From an uncultured Neomegalonema sp. (GTDB lineage: Bacteria > Pseudomonadota > Alphaproteobacteria > Rhodobacterales > Rhodobacteraceae), in the NCBI GenBank assembly GCA_937958345.1, contig CALGNW010000332.1, forward strand, positions 1 through 14,238: a stretch of DNA of 14,238 nt, written 5' to 3'. The notes under the pieces are model-generated. The model did no database searches. It saw only the letters and a program-made list of their open reading frames with translations, and was not told where the DNA came from. The position numbers and the translations under genes are program-made. Each line of letters opens with the position of its first letter. Within the stretch, counting starts at the first letter, position 1. Below, piece by piece: positions 1 through 7,200 of the stretch.

Positions 1-40
1 GCTTAAGTCAACTCTAATACCTTTCTGTTTCAATCCTTTG

Positions 41-63
41 TGTAGCCGCGGGACACGGCTGCA
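41..63 (+). other. Small stem-loop just upstream of wecB
   Basis: An 8-pair stem (41-48 with 56-63, one T-G wobble) encloses a 7-base loop and ends three bases before the wecB ribosome binding site. There is no T-run after it, so it is not a standard intrinsic terminator. It could be the end of an upstream transcript unit or a leader hairpin influencing wecB translation, or it may be chance. The rest of bases 1-79 shows no gene and no clear promoter. Confidence 0.25.
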
Positions 64-79
64 ATAAAGGGGAACTGCT

Positions 80-1201
80 ATGCGAGTTGTCAGCGTCTTT
101 GGTACGCGGCCCGAAGCCATCAAGATGGCTCCGGTTGTAAAAGCCTTGGAGGCAGCAGAGGGAATTGACTCCCGTGTATGCCTAACCGGCCAGCACCGAG
201 AGATGCTGGAACAGGTGGTGCGTCTGTTTGATCTGACGCCTGACCATAACCTTGACGTCATGCAGGCCGCCCAGGGCCTGACGCATGTTACGGGCGCGGT
301 GTTGAGCGGGCTTGCACCCGTATTCGAAGAAATGAAGCCGGATATCGTGCTGGTTCACGGCGATACGACAACGACGATGGCCGCCGCGATGGCCGCGTTC
401 TATCAGCAAATCCCGGTCGGACATGTCGAGGCGGGACTGCGGACAGGTAATATCTACTCGCCCTGGCCCGAAGAGATGAACCGGAAGTTAACCGGCGGCC
501 TGGCGACGTATCATTTTGCACCGACCGAAACCGCGCAGACCAACCTTTTGCGCGAGGGGATTCCGCATTCTCAAATCGACGTAACCGGCAATACGGTGAT
601 CGATGCACTCTATTGGGTGCGCGATAACCGACTTGCGGCCTCGGATGCCGAAATGATGGCGGCGTTTCCCTTCCTGAAAAGCGAAAAACGGCTGATCCTT
701 GTGACCGGCCACCGAAGGGAAAACCATGACGGCGGTATCGAAGGGATATGCCGCGCAATGGCTGCCCTCGCAAAGCGTGGCGACGTTCAGGTTGTCTATC
801 CCGTTCACCTGAACCCGAAAGTTCAGGAAGCCGCCCAGTCCGTGCTGGAGGGTGTCGACGACGTTCACCTTGTCCCGCCACAGGATTACCTGCCCTTCGT
901 TTGGCTGATGAACCGCTCGTATCTGATCGTCACTGACTCGGGCGGGATTCAGGAAGAAGCGCCCAGCCTCGGCAAACCCGTTCTGGTCGCGCGCGACACA
1001 ACCGAGCGTCCCGAAGCGGTCGATGCCGGGACAGTCAAGCTGATCGGTGCCGACGCCTCCGCCATCGAGCGGGAGGCCCAAATCTTGCTCGATGACGCGC
1101 AAACGTACGAGCGCATGGCGCGCGCGCACAACCCTTACGGCGATGGCATGGCCTCGGGCCGCATCGTTGAACGCCTGTTGAAGGAACGCACTCATGGTTG
1201 A
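80..1201 (+). CDS. wecB: UDP-N-acetylglucosamine 2-epimerase (non-hydrolysing)
   Basis: This cytoplasmic enzyme interconverts UDP-GlcNAc and UDP-ManNAc, the first step towards ManNAc-containing surface polysaccharides. The 373-residue product has the usual family length and the GT-B fold signatures: GTRPEAIKMAP at 8-18, the HGDTTTT loop at 93-99, HVEAGLRTGN at 115-124, PEEMNR at 130-135, TGHRREN at 209-215 and DSGGIQEE at 286-293. Asp95, Glu117 and Glu131 fall where the catalytic acids of the Escherichia coli enzyme lie. The ATG at 80 is preceded by AGGGGA at 68-73, a good ribosome binding site. The last 8 bases overlap wecC, so the two are almost certainly co-transcribed. The hydrolysing (NeuC-type) epimerase is less likely given the wecC neighbour. 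The family call is secure; which polysaccharide it serves is not visible here. Confidence 0.95.
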   Translation: MRVVSVFGTRPEAIKMAPVVKALEAAEGIDSRVCLTGQHREMLEQVVRLFDLTPDHNLDVMQAAQGLTHVTGAVLSGLAPVFEEMKPDIVLVHGDTTTTMAAAMAAFYQQIPVGHVEAGLRTGNIYSPWPEEMNRKLTGGLATYHFAPTETAQTNLLREGIPHSQIDVTGNTVIDALYWVRDNRLAASDAEMMAAFPFLKSEKRLILVTGHRRENHDGGIEGICRAMAALAKRGDVQVVYPVHLNPKVQEAAQSVLEGVDDVHLVPPQDYLPFVWLMNRSYLIVTDSGGIQEEAPSLGKPVLVARDTTERPEAVDAGTVKLIGADASAIEREAQILLDDAQTYERMARAHNPYGDGMASGRIVERLLKERTHG

Positions 1202-2495
1202 TACGCCTATTATGCACCTGCATGACGCGGCCAAGGTCGCTAATTTCGCTGATCCCGCGTTTCGCAAGCTGGCGGTCATCGGGCTGGGTTATATCGGCCT
1301 GCCAACCGCTGCCGTCTTCGCGGATGCCGGTCTGGAAGTCGTCGGGGTCGATGTGAACCCTGCGGCGGTCGATTCAATCAACGCCGGACAGCCTCATATC
1401 GTTGAGCCGAACCTTGATCGTCTGCTGCAATCGGTTGTCGAGAAAAAGAACCTGCGCGCGTCGCTGAAGGCCGAAGCCGCCGATGCCTTTATCGTTGCCG
1501 TGCCGACGCCCTTCAAGGACAACCATGTTCCCGATCTGAAATATATCGAAGCCGCAGCGCGCGATATCGCGCCCTCGCTTTCAGCGGGCAACCTTATCAT
1601 TCTGGAATCGACCATTCCGGTCGGCGCAACCGAGAAAATGGCGGCTTGGCTGGCGGAAGAACGCCCCGACCTTACCTTTCCGCAACAGGTCGGCGAGACG
1701 TCGGATATTCGGATCGCTCACTGTCCCGAGCGCGTTCTGCCGGGGCGCATCCTTGTCGAGGTTATCGAGAATGACCGCGTCATCGGAGGAATGACCCGAC
1801 GATGTGCCGAGCGGGCAGCCGACCTTTATAAGACGGTGATCCGCGGCAACTGTCACATCACCGAAGCCCGCACCGCAGAAATGGCGAAGCTGACCGAAAA
1901 CGCATTTCGTGATGTGAATATCGCATTCGCCAACGAGTTGTCGCTGATCTGTGACCGGATGGAGATTGACGTCTGGGACCTGATCAAGATGGCAAACCTG
2001 CACCCGCGGGTGAACATCCTGCAACCGGGACCGGGTGTGGGCGGCCACTGTATCGCCGTTGATCCTTGGTTCATCGTCGATAGCGCGCCGGACCTCGCCA
2101 AGATGATCCATACTGCGCGGACCGTGAATGACGGCAAGCCCGATTGGGTCATTGGCAAGGTCATGGATGCCGTGACCGAATGCGGCGGCACACCGACGAT
2201 TGCCTGTCTGGGACTGGCGTTTAAGCCGAATGTCGATGACCTGCGCGAAAGCCCTGCGCTGGCGATCACCAAAAAGCTGGGCCTGCTGGGGCGCGGAACC
2301 GTTCTGGCGGTTGAGCCTCATATCCACGAGCTGCCCGCCGATCTGACCGAGGCGAATGTGACGCTGGCCGATTTTGACGAGGCCATCGCCGCCGCCGACA
2401 TCGTTCTGCTGCTGGTCGATCATGCGCAATTCCTGAAAGTCGAGCGCAGTGCGCTGGACGGCAAGGTTATCATCGACACGCGCGGGGCTTGGTAA
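1194..2495 (+). CDS. wecC: UDP-N-acetyl-D-mannosamine dehydrogenase
   Basis: This enzyme oxidises UDP-ManNAc to UDP-ManNAcA with two NAD+, using the product of wecB just upstream. The 433-residue protein shows the UDP-glucose/GDP-mannose dehydrogenase order: an N-terminal Rossmann domain (GLGYIGLPTA, 30-39), the central domain with AKLTEN at 231-236, the active-site loop GPGVGGHCIAVDP at 279-291 with nucleophile Cys286, and the C-terminal UDP-binding domain with GLAFKPNVDDLRESP at 340-354. The start at 1194 lies inside the end of wecB, with AAGGAA at 1181-1186 at proper spacing. It gives about 20 residues ahead of the Rossmann strand, and Met7 (1212) is a possible alternative. Specificity for UDP-ManNAc rather than UDP-Glc or UDP-GalNAc rests mainly on pairing with wecB. 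The gene ends only 13 bases from the convergent operon on the other strand. Confidence 0.92.
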   Translation: MVDTPIMHLHDAAKVANFADPAFRKLAVIGLGYIGLPTAAVFADAGLEVVGVDVNPAAVDSINAGQPHIVEPNLDRLLQSVVEKKNLRASLKAEAADAFIVAVPTPFKDNHVPDLKYIEAAARDIAPSLSAGNLIILESTIPVGATEKMAAWLAEERPDLTFPQQVGETSDIRIAHCPERVLPGRILVEVIENDRVIGGMTRRCAERAADLYKTVIRGNCHITEARTAEMAKLTENAFRDVNIAFANELSLICDRMEIDVWDLIKMANLHPRVNILQPGPGVGGHCIAVDPWFIVDSAPDLAKMIHTARTVNDGKPDWVIGKVMDAVTECGGTPTIACLGLAFKPNVDDLRESPALAITKKLGLLGRGTVLAVEPHIHELPADLTEANVTLADFDEAIAAADIVLLLVDHAQFLKVERSALDGKVIIDTRGAW

Positions 2496-2508
2496 ATCAA
2501 TACGAAGC

Positions 2509-3543
2509 CTACTGGCCGATTGCCTGCTCAACGGAACCGGCCCAGTTTGCTAAGAAGTTCTGCCGGCGCAATCGATCAAGAAACACCAACAGTTCAGGCC
2601 CGAGACGGATGGGCCTGATTGCGGCGTCCGAAGTCTTCTGGCTGATACCGATTCTCGGCAAACCGATCCCGGTCTCAGGCCCGAGATCACCATCAATCAG
2701 AAAGTCAATGAACTGACCGGCCAACACGGGTTCGTTCGCGTTCTTTGGAATGACGGCAGTCCGTAACATGACGCTCGTCACGTCTGCCGGTGTAACGATC
2801 GCTATGTTGTCGGCTGCGGCCACTCGCCGCTCTGCATAACTGCCAAGCACATTATACGCGATGGAGAGACGTCCGCTGATCAGGTCATCAATCATTGCAC
2901 CGGAACAGCAGTAAAGCTGAACATCCAGCCGCCCGAAAACCTCCATCAGCGGCCAAAAGCTTTCCGAGTTTCGCGAGTCCTGTGTGGCGAAAAGATAGCC
3001 CAAGCCTGATGTCCGAATATCGTATGTTCCGACACGGCCTTTGAACCGCTCGGGATGTTCGCGCAACAGCGCAATCAGCTCGCTGCGGCTTTCAGGTATA
3101 GGCAGTCCGGCAAAAGCTTTTTTAGAAAGAACAATTACCGCCGGTTCTTGTGTGAACGCAATCACCTGATCGCGCCACCTCGCCCATGGTGGTAAGCGGC
3201 GCGTAGCTTCCGAGTTGTGGTCGGACAGGAACCCGTCATTCGCCAATTTCGTTTGAAGGTCCATCGCGGAAGAAATCACGAGATCGAACTGTATTTGTTC
3301 GTCGAAAATTGCCTTCATCACTTCGGTACTGCTCGCCACCGTATAATCGACGGCGATGCGCTGGTTCTTCAATTGAAACGCTATGATGTATGGCTCAAAC
3401 ACTGACAAGTCGGCTGTCGAGAGAACCTTTAATTGCACATCGGCATTATCCATACCGAACCGCTTCACTTCTTCGATCTCAAATGACCATCCGGGAAGCG
3501 ACAAGGCGCACCAGATCAGTGCGGCAAGACCAGTGATACGCAT
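2509..3543 (-). CDS. Periplasmic binding protein of the iron/PgtC type, third gene of a two-component operon
   Basis: The 344-residue product starts with a signal peptide (hydrophobic stretch about 4-19, likely cleaved near 20) and continues as a family 1-like extracellular solute-binding protein. Visible landmarks are LKVLSTAD at 38-45, the DLVISSAMD segment at 87-95, GTYDIRTSGLGYLF at 172-185 and a C-terminal LGPELLVFLDRL at 314-325. An adjacent Cys-Cys pair sits at 212-213. No permease or ATPase gene accompanies it. Its start overlaps the kinase gene by 28 bases and has a strong GGGAGG-type ribosome binding site inside the kinase coding end, so the two are translationally linked. The closest described logic is PgtC of the Salmonella phosphoglycerate system, a periplasmic protein acting in signalling beside a kinase. 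By inference this protein binds the inducer or an anion and modulates the kinase. The ligand is unknown. Confidence 0.8.
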   Translation of the reverse strand: MRITGLAALIWCALSLPGWSFEIEEVKRFGMDNADVQLKVLSTADLSVFEPYIIAFQLKNQRIAVDYTVASSTEVMKAIFDEQIQFDLVISSAMDLQTKLANDGFLSDHNSEATRRLPPWARWRDQVIAFTQEPAVIVLSKKAFAGLPIPESRSELIALLREHPERFKGRVGTYDIRTSGLGYLFATQDSRNSESFWPLMEVFGRLDVQLYCCSGAMIDDLISGRLSIAYNVLGSYAERRVAAADNIAIVTPADVTSVMLRTAVIPKNANEPVLAGQFIDFLIDGDLGPETGIGLPRIGISQKTSDAAIRPIRLGPELLVFLDRLRRQNFLANWAGSVEQAIGQ

Positions 3544-4880
3544 CCACCCCTCCCGGGATTGTCTTTCATCTCAAGAGTGCCGCCGTGGGCGATGGCGACC
3601 TCTTTGCAGATCGTCAAACCAAGTCCTGATCCTACGATTTCGCCAACGTTCGGCCCCCGCGAAAACCGCCGCGCCAGTTCCGATGTTTTCATATCGGAAA
3701 ACCCGATCCCCTCGTCCCGAACGGTTATCGTATAGTGGGCGTCGTCAGCGGTGAGAGCGATATCAATATCACTATCGCCCGGTGAATATTTAATCGCGTT
3801 GTCGATGATATTCCTTAGCGCGTTCTGAATCAGGATCGGATCACATTTCAGCATCGCATTCGACGGCATCGTTCCCAACCGCAAAGATATGTCTTTCAGA
3901 TCACCTAGGGGCGCAAGACGCTCGACCGTGTCGGCTACGAGAGCGGATAGATCGACTGTGTCGAACTCCATGTGATCTGCCCGAAACGTCACCATCGCAT
4001 GATCAAGCAACTGACCTGCGGACCGCGAACTTTCATCCACAGCACGGATCATCTGACGTAGCGCCGTCTTATTCTCCGGTCTCTCGACACGGCGCAGCGC
4101 GATCTCTGCCTGCGCGCGCACTGTCGCAAGAGGTGTGCGGACACGATGGGCCGCTTCGGCAATGAAATCTTCAGAGCGCGTGAGCGACGTTTCAAGCCGT
4201 TCGATAAATCGATTAAGTGCCGTAACAAGCGGCACGATTTCCGTCGGCGCTTCGGCTTTCACTGGGCGCAAGTCGCTTGGCCCCCGACGCGAAACGGCGT
4301 TCGCAAGTACGTCGAGCGGGCGCAGCGTTCGACCTGTTGCAAAGGCACTCAAAGAAACCGCCAGAACGAAAAACCCAAGCCCGACAAGGAGAGCAATAAG
4401 CGAAATCCGCGCAGAGATTTCACCAAGTCCTTCCCGTGTCTGAGCAACAGTTACCGTGACATCGTTGAGGCGACCATCAACGCTGATTTTTCGTGTCAGA
4501 GTCGCCGACCTTATCACTGCTGATCGAAAAGCCTCCGTCTTGAACAAGATTTCCGCTTCGTCCGAAACATCGATTGGCAGGTCGTCGTATCCGGTCAGCG
4601 TCAAGCCATTTTGTGCGACACGATAGAAAACGCGATCATCACTAATCGCCCCGAGCATCGACAGTGCTGCATAAGGTAGTTCCAGCCCTAGAGTATTCCT
4701 TTCCGCACGGACAGCTTCTGCAATCGATGTTGTTGATGCCGCAAGAATGTTGTCCTGCATCGTTTGCGCCGCCTGCCGCGAGACCGAACGGACGGTGAGA
4801 AAAAAGACCACCGACAAAACCGCCGCGATAAGGCCGAGCTGAAAGATCAGTCGCGCTCTGAGGGATTGCCGGTTCAACAC
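3516..4880 (-). CDS. tctE: TctE-type sensor histidine kinase
   Basis: This is an inner-membrane sensor kinase of 454 residues, normal for the TctE group. Transmembrane segments lie at about 10-30 and 160-182, enclosing a periplasmic sensor region of roughly 130 residues (the two-component sensor kinase N-terminal type). A short HAMP-like linker follows, then the dimerisation helix with phospho-acceptor His245 in AHRVRTPLA (244-252). The ATPase domain has an N-box (NIIDNAIKYS, 357-366), DEGIGF (389-394), RRFSRG (404-409) and GSGLGL (417-422). The start codon is GTG, 5 bases after the stop of the response regulator gene, and the 3' end overlaps the binding-protein gene by 28 bases, so all three form one operon. 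It probably phosphorylates the adjacent regulator in response to a carboxylate or a loaded binding protein. The ligand is inferred from the neighbouring tctCBA genes only. Confidence 0.9.
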   Translation of the reverse strand: MLNRQSLRARLIFQLGLIAAVLSVVFFLTVRSVSRQAAQTMQDNILAASTTSIAEAVRAERNTLGLELPYAALSMLGAISDDRVFYRVAQNGLTLTGYDDLPIDVSDEAEILFKTEAFRSAVIRSATLTRKISVDGRLNDVTVTVAQTREGLGEISARISLIALLVGLGFFVLAVSLSAFATGRTLRPLDVLANAVSRRGPSDLRPVKAEAPTEIVPLVTALNRFIERLETSLTRSEDFIAEAAHRVRTPLATVRAQAEIALRRVERPENKTALRQMIRAVDESSRSAGQLLDHAMVTFRADHMEFDTVDLSALVADTVERLAPLGDLKDISLRLGTMPSNAMLKCDPILIQNALRNIIDNAIKYSPGDSDIDIALTADDAHYTITVRDEGIGFSDMKTSELARRFSRGPNVGEIVGSGLGLTICKEVAIAHGGTLEMKDNPGRGGCVSLVLPH

Positions 4881-4885
4881 CGGCG

Positions 4886-5554
4886 CTACACTTCCGCCAC
4901 AAGCCGGTATCCCAACCCGCGCACCGTCTCAATTTGCACGTTTCCACCCTCCAACTTTTTACGAAGTCGCCCCACATAGACTTCAATCGCATTCTCGCTG
5001 ACATCTTCGTCGTAGGAAAACAATCGGTCCATCAAATGCGATTTGGAGAAGATTCTTTCAGGTGCCGCGAAGAACACCTCGGCAAGGCGCAGTTCGCGAT
5101 TTCGCAGCGGTTTAGGGATTCCCGCAACCGATAGCGTCCCCGCAAGCAAATCAAGCGACGCATCACCAACCTGCTTTTCATTTCGTGCATTCCCGTCATG
5201 GCGACGCAAGACGGCTCGGCATCGGGCTTGCAATTCCGAAAAATCGAACGGTTTCGTGATGTAATCGTCGGCTCCCAAATCCAGCACTCCCACCCGGTCG
5301 CTGATCTCTGATCGTGCGGTCACAACAATCACGGGCGTACGGCGGTTATCGCGGCGATGGCGTGTCAGAAAATCTCGCCCATCTCCGTCAGGCAACATAA
5401 TATCGAGCAGGATAAGGTCGTAATCCGTCGAGGCCAGATAGTCCTCGGCAGCACTCAAATCGCGAGCGGCATCAACAGCATGTCCATCGAGACTGAGCCG
5501 ATCAACGACGGACGCCGACAGTTCGGGATTGTCTTCAACCAGTAGAAAACGCAT
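4886..5554 (-). CDS. tctD: TctD-type response regulator, OmpR family
   Basis: This is a 222-residue DNA-binding response regulator. The receiver domain (about 1-115) carries the acidic pair Glu7/Asp8, phospho-acceptor Asp51 in LLLDIMLPDGDG, Thr79 and Lys101 in ITKPF. The C-terminal winged helix (about 125-222) has the OmpR-type pattern RNRELRLAEVFF followed by SENAIEVYVGRLRKKL and the closing VRGLGYRL wing. The ATG at 5554 has GGAG about 9 bases upstream. It is the first gene of the regulator-kinase-binding protein operon and is divergent from tctC across 106 bases. Regulators of this group typically activate the adjacent tctCBA operon, and a candidate tandem binding site lies between the two genes. 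The family assignment is very secure; the target is inferred from position. Confidence 0.93.
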   Translation of the reverse strand: MRFLLVEDNPELSASVVDRLSLDGHAVDAARDLSAAEDYLASTDYDLILLDIMLPDGDGRDFLTRHRRDNRRTPVIVVTARSEISDRVGVLDLGADDYITKPFDFSELQARCRAVLRRHDGNARNEKQVGDASLDLLAGTLSVAGIPKPLRNRELRLAEVFFAAPERIFSKSHLMDRLFSYDEDVSENAIEVYVGRLRKKLEGGNVQIETVRGLGYRLVAEV

Positions 5555-5580
5555 GAATGAAGGCTCCGATCCTCGCGATA

Positions 5581-5602
5581 TGACAGGTCCATGTCAGGCT
5601 CA
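5581..5602. promoter_or_regulatory. Candidate response-regulator binding site between tctD and tctC
   Basis: Two 11-base units lie in tandem: TGACAGGTCCA (5581-5591) and TGTCAGGCTCA (5592-5602), identical at 8 of 11 positions. OmpR/PhoB-family regulators bind as head-to-tail dimers on direct repeats of about this period. A further GTCAGG occurs at 5607-5612. A weak -10-like GATAGA at 5612-5617 follows about 10 bases after the repeat, resembling the spacing known for PhoB-activated promoters. The first unit can also be read as a TGACA-6-TGTCA inverted repeat. Assignment to the neighbouring TctD-like protein is inference. Confidence 0.5.
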
Positions 5603-5660
5603 TAACGTCAGGATAGAGCACGTTTGGCAACGACCGGACAACATTTGGGAGAGAAATATC

Positions 5661-6647
5661 ATGTCATCGTTTAATGTGACCCGCCGCCTCGCGCTGACCG
5701 CGCTTGCAGCGACCATCGGATTTGCCGCACCAACGCTTGCGGGTGGCCACCAGAAACTCGAAAGCATTCACTTTCTGATCCCCGGCGGCGCGGGCGGCGG
5801 CTGGGACGGGACGGCGCGCGGGACGGGTGAAGCCCTGACCAAATCGGGCCTCGTCGGCAAAGCCAGCTTCGAAAATATGTCAGGCGGCGGCGGCGGTAAG
5901 GCCATCGGTTATCTGATCGAGAACGCCGAAAGCCAGCACGGAACGCTGATGGTCAATTCGACCCCCATCGTGATCCGCTCGCTGACCGGCGTATTCCCGC
6001 AGAACTTTCGTGATCTGACCCTGATCGCCGGAACCATCGGCGACTATGCGGCGCTGGTTGTCGGTAAGGACAGCGATATTTCGTCGCTGGATGATTTCAT
6101 GGCCGCGTATAAAAAAGACCCTTCGTCGATGGCTGTTGGCGGCGGTTCCGCACCCGGCAGCATGGATCACCTTGTTCCGGCGATGATCGTCGAAGCAGGC
6201 GGCGCTGATCCTCTGGATCTGAAATACGTGGCCTATGATGCGGGCGGCAAGGCGATGGCGGGCCTGCTGGCGGGCGAAACCGCTGTGCTTTCGACCGGCT
6301 TCTCTGAGGCCGTTGAACTGGCCGCAGCGGGTGAAGTAAAAATCATCGCCGTGACAGCACCAGAGCGCCTCGCCGATTTCCCCGACGTACCAACGGTTGT
6401 CGAGCAAGGAGTCGACGCAACATTCGTAAACTGGCGCGGGTTCTTTGCCGCGCCGGGTCTGCCAGCCGAGAAGGTTGACGCTTATCAGGCCGCGCTGGAA
6501 GACATGTACGAAACTGCCGAGTGGGAAGATGTCCGCAAGCGCAACGGCTGGGTCAATATCTATAACGAAGGCCATGATTTCCGTACCTTCCTTGAAGGTC
6601 AGGAAAAAGTCATCGGCGACCTGATGAAGAAGCTCGGCTTCCTCTGA
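5661..6647 (+). CDS. tctC: TctC-type periplasmic tricarboxylate-binding protein
   Basis: This is the extracytoplasmic binding subunit of a tripartite tricarboxylate transporter, delivering a carboxylate such as citrate to TctA/TctB. With the ATG at 5661 the product is 328 residues, the standard length, and begins with a signal peptide (NVTRRLALTALAATIGFAAP, cleavage likely after Ala27). The RR pair resembles a weak Tat motif, but Sec export is equally possible. Family landmarks are FLIPGGAGGGWD at 38-49, the glycine loop MSGGGGGKA at 73-81, GGSAPGSMD at 161-169 and the C-terminal PTVVEQG...WRGFFAAPGLP at 244-268. An in-frame upstream start at 5529 would add 44 non-signal residues reaching into the tctD gene and is rejected; GGGAGAG sits just before 5661. 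The gene leads an operon with tctB and tctA. The true substrate could be another di- or tricarboxylate. Confidence 0.92.
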   Translation: MSSFNVTRRLALTALAATIGFAAPTLAGGHQKLESIHFLIPGGAGGGWDGTARGTGEALTKSGLVGKASFENMSGGGGGKAIGYLIENAESQHGTLMVNSTPIVIRSLTGVFPQNFRDLTLIAGTIGDYAALVVGKDSDISSLDDFMAAYKKDPSSMAVGGGSAPGSMDHLVPAMIVEAGGADPLDLKYVAYDAGGKAMAGLLAGETAVLSTGFSEAVELAAAGEVKIIAVTAPERLADFPDVPTVVEQGVDATFVNWRGFFAAPGLPAEKVDAYQAALEDMYETAEWEDVRKRNGWVNIYNEGHDFRTFLEGQEKVIGDLMKKLGFL

Positions 6648-6654
6648 TTGCTGC

Positions 6655-6683
6655 AAAGGCTCCGGCACATGCCGGGGCCTTTT
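6655..6683 (+). terminator. Stem-loop with T-run between tctC and tctB
   Basis: A 12-pair stem (6655-6666 with 6671-6682, one T-G wobble) closes a 4-base ACAT loop, and the 3' arm runs into TTTT at 6680-6683. It begins 8 bases after the tctC stop. It looks like an intrinsic terminator, but because tctB and tctA follow on the same strand after about 30 bases it probably acts as a partial terminator or as a 3' stabiliser of tctC mRNA. Either would give more binding protein than membrane subunits. Confidence 0.75.
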
Positions 6684-6711
6684 ATCTTAGTCGGTTTGAT
6701 GGAGAGTCGTC

Positions 6712-7197
6712 ATGGCACTCGACCGCTGGATTGCTCTGGTCTTTCTGATAATCTGTCTCGCCTACGGGTACGCCGCGTTCTTTACGCTCGACGCCACCCT
6801 GCCGCCCTTTATGAAGCGCAATCCGGTCTGGCCGAGTACCTTTCCGAAGGTGCTGGCGGTGCTGGGTATTCTGACCTCGCTGTATGTTTTGCTGGGGTTT
6901 GAGAAATCCGGCGAAGAAAAAGCTCCGGATATCGATTACCGGCGGCTTTGGGATTACAACCTCGGACAAGCCGTGCTGCTGCTGAGCCTGATGGTTCTGT
7001 ATGCGCTGATGTTGCGGCCTGCGGGTTTTCTGATTTCGACCTCGGTGTTTCTGATCGCCGGTTCGCTGGTTCTTGGCGAACGGCGGATCATCCTGACGGT
7101 GATTGTCGCGCTGATTGCCACCGGCTTTGTCTGGTATCTGGTTGAGGGCGTGCTCGGTATTTTCCTGCGGCCCCTGCCCTACTTCATGGGGACATAA
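6712..7197 (+). CDS. tctB: TctB small membrane subunit of tripartite tricarboxylate transporter
   Basis: This 161-residue protein is the small integral membrane subunit of the TTT transporter. Four to five hydrophobic segments are visible, at about 6-26, 46-62, 86-105, 107-120 and 125-145, with the loop PPFMKRNPVWPSTFPKVLA (31-49) that is typical of the TctB family (DUF1468). Its precise role is poorly defined, although the family is needed together with TctA for uptake. The ATG at 6712 is preceded by GGAGAG at 6701-6706. It is separated from tctC by 64 bases holding a terminator-like hairpin and from tctA by only 3 bases. The sequence of this subunit is poorly conserved, so position between tctC and tctA adds much to the confidence. 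Confidence 0.9.
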   Translation: MALDRWIALVFLIICLAYGYAAFFTLDATLPPFMKRNPVWPSTFPKVLAVLGILTSLYVLLGFEKSGEEKAPDIDYRRLWDYNLGQAVLLLSLMVLYALMLRPAGFLISTSVFLIAGSLVLGERRIILTVIVALIATGFVWYLVEGVLGIFLRPLPYFMGT

Positions 7198-7200
7198 GCG

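Noticed and set aside
1581..2531. Minus-strand open frame of 316 codons under wecC
   Set aside because: It is antisense to the conserved dehydrogenase, has no recognisable motif and runs into the end of the opposing binding-protein gene.
2594..2685. Repeated TCAGGCCCGAGA (2594-2605 and 2674-2685) and a perfect stem at 2594-2618
   Set aside because: Both copies encode LGPE-type segments of the binding protein, one of them in its conserved C-terminal region, and no T-run follows. The repeat is best explained by coding constraint, so I do not call a terminator or mobile repeat.
5529..5660. N-terminal extension of tctC from an ATG at 5529
   Set aside because: It would add 44 residues ahead of an obvious signal peptide, overlap the tctD coding region on the other strand and span the likely promoter. 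The ATG at 5661 has a proper ribosome binding site.
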